DNA of 16,065 nt. Origin: CAYHPY01 sp964358485 (lineage in GTDB: Bacteria > Elusimicrobiota > Elusimicrobia > UBA1565 > UBA9628). Position 1 is the stretch's first letter; every line of letters begins with the position of its first letter. The translations under genes and the position numbers were made by a program. The stretch covers positions 1 to 16,065 of the forward strand of contig CAYHPY010000086.1 of assembly GCA_964358485.1 (NCBI GenBank), given 5' to 3'. Below the pieces are notes generated by a model that worked only from the letters and a program-made list of their open reading frames with translations, made no database searches and was not told where the DNA came from. Below, one piece after another: positions 11,723 to 16,065 of this stretch.

Positions 11723-13700
11723 CCCCAAAAAACCCCTCCAACTCCTCCAAACTGTTGAGCCGTTTACACTTCGGCAGCGCTTCCAAGAAAGTCGTTCCGT
11801 ACCCTTTCTTCAGAATCCTCGAATCCAGCACCACCACCGCCCCCCGGTCGGTCGAGGAACGGATCAGCCGCCCGAACCCCTGGCGGAACTTCATCACGGC
11901 TTTGGGCAGGCTGTGATCCTCGAAATAGGAGCGTCCCAGGGACTCGAAATATTCCCGCCGCGCCTCCTCCACCGGCGAGGCGAAATTGGGAAAGGGCAGC
12001 TTGACCAGGACCACGGTGGACAAGGCCTCCCCCGGAACGTCCACGCCCTGCCAGAAAGTGTCCACGCCCAAGAGCACGGCGTTGCCCGCGGCCGCGAACT
12101 CCTCCAAGAGGGCCTCGTGGCCGGAATCGCCCTGCGCCCAAAGCGGCCGGTCCGGGAAATCCCCGCGCAGGGCCTCGTGGACCTTGCGCAGCATTCGCCA
12201 GCTCGAGAATAAAATAAAGACCCCTCCCGGGGTGGCGCGAATGATCCGGCGGCAGGCCTCCAGAACCGCCTCCAAGTAAACGGGCTCTTCCGTGGGGGGC
12301 GGCAGGTCGTCCAGGATGAGCAGGCCCGCCTGGGTCGGGTAATCGAAGGGGGAATTGAGGATGAGCTCCGAACAGCCCTCCACCCCCACGGCCGCGGCAA
12401 ACCCCTTGAGCCCGCGTCCCGAGGCCAAGGTGGCCGAGGTGAGGACCGCCGGCAGACCGCGGCCGAACACCGTCTCCCGCAAACGCTCGGCGGCCTCCAG
12501 GGGCGCGGCGCACAGCTCCAAGCGGCCCGGAGGAACTGCCACCCAGCGCGCCCATTCGGGCCCGGAGGCTTCCAGGATCGATTCCAGTTCGGCGGCCATG
12601 GCCGAGAGCTTCTGGACATGGCCGGCCAGTTCCGCGCCTTCCTCGGGGGAGGGGCAAAGGGCCTCCAGATGGATCAGCCGATCCGCCAGCTCCTTGAGGG
12701 CGGGGACCGGAGAGGGGGGAAGTTTCGCCGGGTCGAGGCGGCGGGTGGCGATGACATGTTCTCCGACCGAAGGGCGGGAAGCCTGCAATCCGTGAGAGGC
12801 GCCCAACTCGGCGAAAAATTTCGCCCCATCGGAATTGGCTTGTTTGACCGCCTCGACGGCGGCCTCGACGCCTTCGGATTCTTGGCGGCCGCCGATTCGA
12901 CCGAGAAAGCCATTCTTCCCCTCCGGGGAAGAAATGTCATCCAACGCCCGGGCCCACCGCCCCGAGGACGCCGTCAAGCCGAACCGGTTCATGGCCGCGT
13001 CCTCCAGATTGTGGGCCTCGTCGATGATCAAGGCGTCGTAGGAGGGCAGGCGGGCGTTGGAAAGCAGGAGGGCGTGGTTGACGACCAGGACATGGGAGCG
13101 CTCGGCCGCCTCCCGGTCCTTGCGGTAAAGGCAGGATTGCCAGTAGGGCGATGCCGCGCCCAGACAAAGGTCCGGATCGCGGGAGATGCGCCCCCACAGG
13201 CCGGAGGCCACCGGCGCGGGGAGCTTGGAGCGCAGGCCCGTGCCCGCCGATTGGGCCCAGGCCCAGAGGCGCTCGGTCGCGCGGTCGCCGGAGGGGCCCT
13301 CGAAGAGCCCGGGCTCGCGCCGCGCCCGGGCCAGGCGCTGGACGCACAAATAATTGTCCGCGCCCATGAGGAGGGCGTAACGGAGCTTGACCCCCAACCG
13401 GGCCAGGACCCCGGCCACCACGGGCAATTCGTGCTCCACCAATTGCTCCTGCAGGGCCCGGGTGTGGGTGGAGACGATCAGGCGGCGCTCCGTAGACACC
13501 GCCCACAGGGCCCCCGGCAGGAGATAGGCCAGGGACTTGCCGACCCCGGTCGGGGCTTCCACCGCCAGGCGCGTCCCGTCCTCCAGGGCGGCCCGGACCG
13601 CCTGGGCCATTCGGATCTGCTGGGGGCGGGGCTCATAGCCGGGCACTTCGGCGGCCAAGGGGCCGCCGGGGGCGAAAAGGGCCTCGGCGTCGACTTCCAT
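11655..13700 (-). CDS. dinG: DinG-type (XPD-like) ATP-dependent helicase with an altered Fe-S site
   Basis: This is a superfamily 2 helicase of 681 residues, of the DinG/YoaA group that unwinds DNA 5'-3' and resolves R-loops or damaged forks. Motif I is APTGVGKSLAY (49-59), the DEAH box is IIDEAHNLEDAA (225-236), and VVNHALLL (206-213) is typical of the family. Motif III is LTSATLASG (420-428). The helicase C-terminal part has GVDTFWQGVDVPG (545-557) and QGFGRLIRS (607-615, motif VI). The Fe-S domain keeps C119, C179 and C190, but the fourth ligand is Ser184 at the position where a cysteine is expected. The last ~20 residues (after 660) are a Lys/Arg-rich tail encoded by an AT-rich stretch with repeated ACGGAA. 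The ATG coincides with the predicted +1. The symbol is given by family, and orthology to E. coli dinG rather than yoaA is not settled. Confidence 0.88.
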   Translation of the reverse strand: MEVDAEALFAPGGPLAAEVPGYEPRPQQIRMAQAVRAALEDGTRLAVEAPTGVGKSLAYLLPGALWAVSTERRLIVSTHTRALQEQLVEHELPVVAGVLARLGVKLRYALLMGADNYLCVQRLARARREPGLFEGPSGDRATERLWAWAQSAGTGLRSKLPAPVASGLWGRISRDPDLCLGAASPYWQSCLYRKDREAAERSHVLVVNHALLLSNARLPSYDALIIDEAHNLEDAAMNRFGLTASSGRWARALDDISSPEGKNGFLGRIGGRQESEGVEAAVEAVKQANSDGAKFFAELGASHGLQASRPSVGEHVIATRRLDPAKLPPSPVPALKELADRLIHLEALCPSPEEGAELAGHVQKLSAMAAELESILEASGPEWARWVAVPPGRLELCAAPLEAAERLRETVFGRGLPAVLTSATLASGRGLKGFAAAVGVEGCSELILNSPFDYPTQAGLLILDDLPPPTEEPVYLEAVLEACRRIIRATPGGVFILFSSWRMLRKVHEALRGDFPDRPLWAQGDSGHEALLEEFAAAGNAVLLGVDTFWQGVDVPGEALSTVVLVKLPFPNFASPVEEARREYFESLGRSYFEDHSLPKAVMKFRQGFGRLIRSSTDRGAVVVLDSRILKKGYGTTFLEALPKCKRLNSLEELEGFFGDGISGTEGKKNGKIRKQRKERK

Positions 13701-13706
13701 GGGTTC

Positions 13707-13712
13707 ATTATA
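13707..13712 (-). promoter_or_regulatory. -10 element of dinG (TATAAT), leaderless
   Basis: On the minus strand a perfect TATAAT is followed by six bases and the dinG ATG, so +1 falls on its A at 13700. No good -35 is seen at 16-18 bp. The element overlaps the region of the divergent promoter for the beta-CASP gene. Confidence 0.65.
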
Positions 13713-13716
13713 CCCA

Positions 13717-13745
13717 TTGTCCCCTGCTCCTGATTTTCATATAAA
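13717..13745 (+). promoter_or_regulatory. Promoter of the beta-CASP metallo-beta-lactamase gene, leaderless
   Basis: TTGTCC (13717-13722), a 17-bp spacer and TATAAA (13740-13745) predict +1 at 13751-13752, on the ATG at 13751. Its -35 lies inside the spacer of the divergent dinG promoter. Confidence 0.65.
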
Positions 13746-13750
13746 CCGTA

Positions 13751-15133
13751 ATGATCACATTAGGCTTTCACGGCGCGGCGCGCACCGTCACCGGTTCGAA
13801 GTACCTCCTCACCAGCGGGACGGACCAACTGCTCGTCGACTGCGGACAGTTCCAGGGCCTAAAGCACCTGCGGCTCAAGAACTGGGAAGCGCCTCCCTTC
13901 AAGGCCTCCGGGCTCAAATGGGTGGCCCTGACCCACACCCACATCGACCATTGCGGCTATCTTCCGCGCCTGGTCAAGGAAGGCTTCCAAGGGCCGGTGT
14001 TCTGCACCCCGCCCACGGTGGACCTGCTCAAGATCGTGCTCATGGACGCGGCCAAGCTCCAGATGGAAGACGCCGATCGACACAACCGCATGGGCACCTC
14101 GGCCCACAAGCCCGCCTTGCCGCTTTTCGACAAAGACGACGTGGAGAGAACCCTGACGCTGGTCCAAGCCGTGGAATACGGGACCCAACGCAAGCTTTCG
14201 GACAAGCTTTCCATCCGCTTCATCGACGTGGGCCACATCCTGGGCTCGGCCATGATCCAGGCCACGGCCTTCGACGAGGGCAAGACCCGCCGGATTCTGT
14301 TTAGCGGGGACGTGGGCCGCTACAACATGCCCCTGCCGCCCGACCCCTCGGCCCCGCCCGACTCCGACTACTTGGTCGTCGAATCCACCTACGGAAACCG
14401 CAAGCACGACATCGCCGACCCCAAGGAGGAGTTGTTTCGGGTGGTGGAAAAGGTCGTCAAAAACAAAGGCATCCTCCTGGTCCCCGCCTTCGCGGTGGGA
14501 CGCTCCCAGCAGATCCTGTTCATGCTCCGGGAACTGGCCAACGCCAAACGCATCCCCCTGTTGCCCGTCCACCTGGACAGCCCCATGGCCCACGCGACCA
14601 CCCAGGTCTACCTGAAGTACATGTCCAACAGCAAGATCAATATGGACGCCCTCAAGGGAGGGGGCTCGATCATCGGCCAAAACGTGACCCTCCACAAAAC
14701 GGCCCAGGACTCCCGCCGGCTGGAAGGCCTCAAAGGCCCGGCGGTGGTCATCGCCTCCTCCGGGATGTTGGCGGGGGGCCGGATCCTCAATCACCTGCGC
14801 AATTTCATGCCTCTGCCGACCACCGTGCTGGCCATCGCCGGCTATCAGGCCGAAGGCACGCGGGGACGGGCCCTTCTGGAAGGCAAGAAGGTGATCCGAG
14901 TCTACGGGGAGGAAGTGCAGATCCGCGGCGAGGTGGTGGACCTGGACGGCTTTTCCGGGCACGCCGACTGCGACGAACTCATGCGTTGGACCGGCGGGCT
15001 CTCGAAGGCGCCCGTCAAAGTCTTCGTCACGCACGGAGAAGAGCCTCAGGCGGTGGCTTTCGCTGAACGGCTCAAGAAGGAAAGGGGCTGGGACGCCGCG
15101 GTCCCCGCGATGAACGAGGTGGCGACGCTCTAA
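13751..15133 (+). CDS. Beta-CASP metallo-beta-lactamase RNase (CPSF-73/Ysh1-like)
   Basis: This is a 460-residue zinc-dependent RNA-processing nuclease of the family containing archaeal/eukaryotic CPSF-73-like enzymes and bacterial homologues. The metal motifs are complete. HTHIDH (62-67) is motif 2, H162 lies in VGHILGSA, and D187 lies in FSGDVGR. The beta-CASP cap (~205-380) has motif A E211 in ESTYGNRKH, PAFAVGRSQ (245-253) and SSGMLAGGR (336-344). Motif C is H404 in GFSGHADCDEL, and a last histidine is H428 in VTHGE. No KH or C-terminal RNase J domain is present, so it is not RNase J. The ATG coincides with the predicted +1. It converges on the HNH gene, with a palindrome between them. 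Confidence 0.9.
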   Translation: MITLGFHGAARTVTGSKYLLTSGTDQLLVDCGQFQGLKHLRLKNWEAPPFKASGLKWVALTHTHIDHCGYLPRLVKEGFQGPVFCTPPTVDLLKIVLMDAAKLQMEDADRHNRMGTSAHKPALPLFDKDDVERTLTLVQAVEYGTQRKLSDKLSIRFIDVGHILGSAMIQATAFDEGKTRRILFSGDVGRYNMPLPPDPSAPPDSDYLVVESTYGNRKHDIADPKEELFRVVEKVVKNKGILLVPAFAVGRSQQILFMLRELANAKRIPLLPVHLDSPMAHATTQVYLKYMSNSKINMDALKGGGSIIGQNVTLHKTAQDSRRLEGLKGPAVVIASSGMLAGGRILNHLRNFMPLPTTVLAIAGYQAEGTRGRALLEGKKVIRVYGEEVQIRGEVVDLDGFSGHADCDELMRWTGGLSKAPVKVFVTHGEEPQAVAFAERLKKERGWDAAVPAMNEVATL

Positions 15134-15150
15134 CTCGCGGCGCCGCGAGT
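15133..15150. other. 18-bp perfect palindrome between convergent genes
   Basis: ACTCGCGGC directly followed by its reverse complement GCCGCGAGT starts at the last base of the beta-CASP stop codon and ends 11 bases before the HNH stop. There is no loop and no T-tract. It may serve as a shared transcript-end structure or a dimeric protein site. Confidence 0.45.
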
Positions 15151-15161
15151 CGGCCTCCGGG

Positions 15162-15761
15162 CTAAGGCTCGAGCTCGGAGTTCCAGTACAGCGTGTCGAT
15201 GAAACGCTGCCAGGAACGCCGGATGCCCACCGGCGAGCGGGCCAGGAGCGCCACCCCCGGCAGGCTCTTGGGCCGGGAGGGGCCGATCACGAGCTTCATC
15301 CCCGCCTCATTGGGCAGGCGGTTGCCCTTTTTGATGTTGCAGGGCACGCAGGCCGTGACGATGTTGGCCCAGTCCGTGCCCCCGCCCCGGGAACGGGGAA
15401 CGATGTGGTCGAGGTTGAGATTGGCCTGCGGGAATTTCTTGCCGCAGTAGCAGCAGCGGTTGGCGTAGTGGTGGTAGATGTTGCGGCGGGTGAACGGCAC
15501 TTCCCTCATGGGAACTTTGTCGTAGAAGCGCAGGGCGACCACTTCGGGGATGGCGATGGTCAGGTTCGGGGTGTGGATAAAACCCGCCGGATGCTCCCGC
15601 ATGCCCTTGGAGAGGTCCACCCAGTCCTTGAAGGCGTAGGTGCGGTACTCGTCGTCGACCACCATGGCGTGGTCGAGGAAAAGCATCGAGAGCGCCCGCT
15701 GCCAGCTGGTGACGGCGACGGCGAACAGGCTCCGGTTGAGGATCAGGACATCGGCCGACAT
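15162..15761 (-). CDS. HNH endonuclease family protein
   Basis: This 199-residue protein has a zinc-stabilised HNH domain. C103-x2-C106 (CYCG), LDHIVPRSRGG (117-127) with D118-H119, N133 and C138-x2-C141 followed by N142 give a complete beta-beta-alpha-metal site. The N-terminal ~90 residues (VLILNRSLFAVAVTSWQRAL) are the characteristic lead-in of a widespread chromosomal HNH family with single genes and no known mobile context. Nothing nearby looks like a methyltransferase, intron or phage, so restriction or homing roles are not supported. The substrate is unknown. The ATG lies exactly at the predicted +1 of an upstream promoter. Confidence 0.85.
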   Translation of the reverse strand: MSADVLILNRSLFAVAVTSWQRALSMLFLDHAMVVDDEYRTYAFKDWVDLSKGMREHPAGFIHTPNLTIAIPEVVALRFYDKVPMREVPFTRRNIYHHYANRCCYCGKKFPQANLNLDHIVPRSRGGGTDWANIVTACVPCNIKKGNRLPNEAGMKLVIGPSRPKSLPGVALLARSPVGIRRSWQRFIDTLYWNSELEP

Positions 15762-15767
15762 GCCGAT

Positions 15768-15795
15768 AGTTTACCAGAATTGCGCCGGAGCGCAA
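15768..15795 (-). promoter_or_regulatory. Extended -10 promoter of the HNH gene, leaderless
   Basis: Read on the minus strand: TTGCGC (15795-15790), a 16-bp spacer and an extended TGgTAAACT (-10 at 15773-15768). Six bases then separate it from the ATG, so +1 is the A at 15761. Confidence 0.65.
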
Positions 15796-15824
15796 GGGCC
15801 CCCGGTTTTCAACGGAATCATTTT

Positions 15825-16058
15825 CGTCCCGAACATCCAAAGGCCGTTGGTTCGGGACGTCCCAGACCTACGAACTTTGGATGTCTGGGACGTCCCGAAC
15901 ATCCAAAGGCCGTTGGTTCGGGACGTCCCAGACCTACGAACTTTGNNNNNNNNNNNNNNNNNNNNNNNNNNNNNNNNNNNNNNNNNNNNNNNNNNNNNNN
16001 NNNNNNNNNNNNNNNNNNNNNNNNNNNNNNNNNNNNNNNNNNNNNGATGTCTGGGACG
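15825..16058. repeat. Tandem array of 66-bp units made of two opposed 33-bp half-units
   Basis: The 66-bp unit at 15831-15896 repeats exactly from 15897 until the gap (identity runs back to 15825). Each unit holds the 10-bp palindrome GGGACGTCCC twice, at 15854 and 15887, and the next copy is at 15920, so the cores recur every 33 bp. The two 23-bp spacers between cores differ. One is bounded by AGAC/GTCT and the other by GAAC/GTTC, and one is about 16/23 identical to the reverse complement of the other. After the gap GATGTCTGGGACG ends the array before unrelated sequence. The true copy number is hidden by the gap. There is no gene in this region. Confidence 0.85.
15946..16045. other. Assembly gap of 100 N inside the repeat array
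   Basis: Exactly 100 N bases lie between two parts of the repeat. A round 100 is commonly used for a scaffold gap of unknown length, so the distance is probably not real. Confidence 0.95.
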
Positions 16059-16065
16059 GGCTTCG

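Noticed and set aside
12618..13733. Plus-strand ORF (371 codons) opposite dinG
   Set aside because: It is antisense to all the DinG motifs, and its translation is low-complexity with no recognisable domain.
13751..15133. RNase J
   Set aside because: The 460-residue length and lack of the RNase J C-terminal domain fit the CPSF-73-like beta-CASP group better.
15162..15761. HNH gene as a homing endonuclease or restriction enzyme
   Set aside because: There is no intron, intein, methyltransferase or phage context, and it has a normal promoter and the layout of a common chromosomal family.
15825..15945. CRISPR array
   Set aside because: The spacers between the palindromic cores are not unique. 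They alternate between two recurring sequences, and no cas gene is in the window.

Overview
This is a chromosomal stretch of a GC-rich (roughly two-thirds GC by eye), Gram-negative-type bacterium. A TonB C-terminal domain, a PilT retraction ATPase and a Hanks-type kinase point to a diderm, motile or twitching lineage. The mix of TonB, orphan PilT, transmembrane Ser/Thr kinase, Ala/Pro-rich proteins and almost no Shine-Dalgarno sites would fit Elusimicrobiota or a similar poorly cultured phylum, but this assignment is an inference and no marker gene in the window settles it.

Layout on the + strand: a 5'-truncated TonB-like protein (2-526) overlaps a small membrane protein (523-906). pilT (925-1992) and recQ (2007-3857) form a tight pair. 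A 767-residue receptor-like Ser/Thr kinase (3930-6233) has its own near-consensus promoter. A 669-residue protein of unknown function (6317-8326) follows a 10-codon mini-ORF. Next comes a compact ribosome-assembly cluster of engB, rsgA and an RlmI/RlmK-like methyltransferase (8391-10970). After it are a stand-alone cyclic-nucleotide-binding-fold protein (11013-11477) and tRNA-Ser(GCT) (11519-11608). A DinG-type helicase (13700-11655, minus) is divergent from a beta-CASP metallo-beta-lactamase RNase (13751-15133, plus), which converges on an HNH endonuclease (15761-15162, minus). The window ends in an array of alternating inverted 33-bp half-units interrupted by a 100-N assembly gap.

The strongest cross-cutting observation is transcriptional. 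At six start sites (pilT, kinase, the 6288 mini-ORF, dinG, the beta-CASP gene and the HNH gene) a recognisable -10 hexamer ends 5-7 bases before an ATG, so the predicted +1 coincides with the start codon or lies within one base of it. This suggests leaderless mRNAs are the rule for first genes in operons here. Genes inside operons rely on stop/start overlaps. engB is the exception, with a 26-base leader almost wholly made of a GNRA-capped hairpin.

Other points worth attention are the alternating palindromic repeat array at the right end, a DinG homologue in which one of the four Fe-S cysteines is serine at exactly the expected spacing, a kinase with an N-terminal exported sensor (reverse of the common bacterial arrangement), and a leaderless mini-ORF whose stop overlaps the start of a large unknown membrane-anchored protein.
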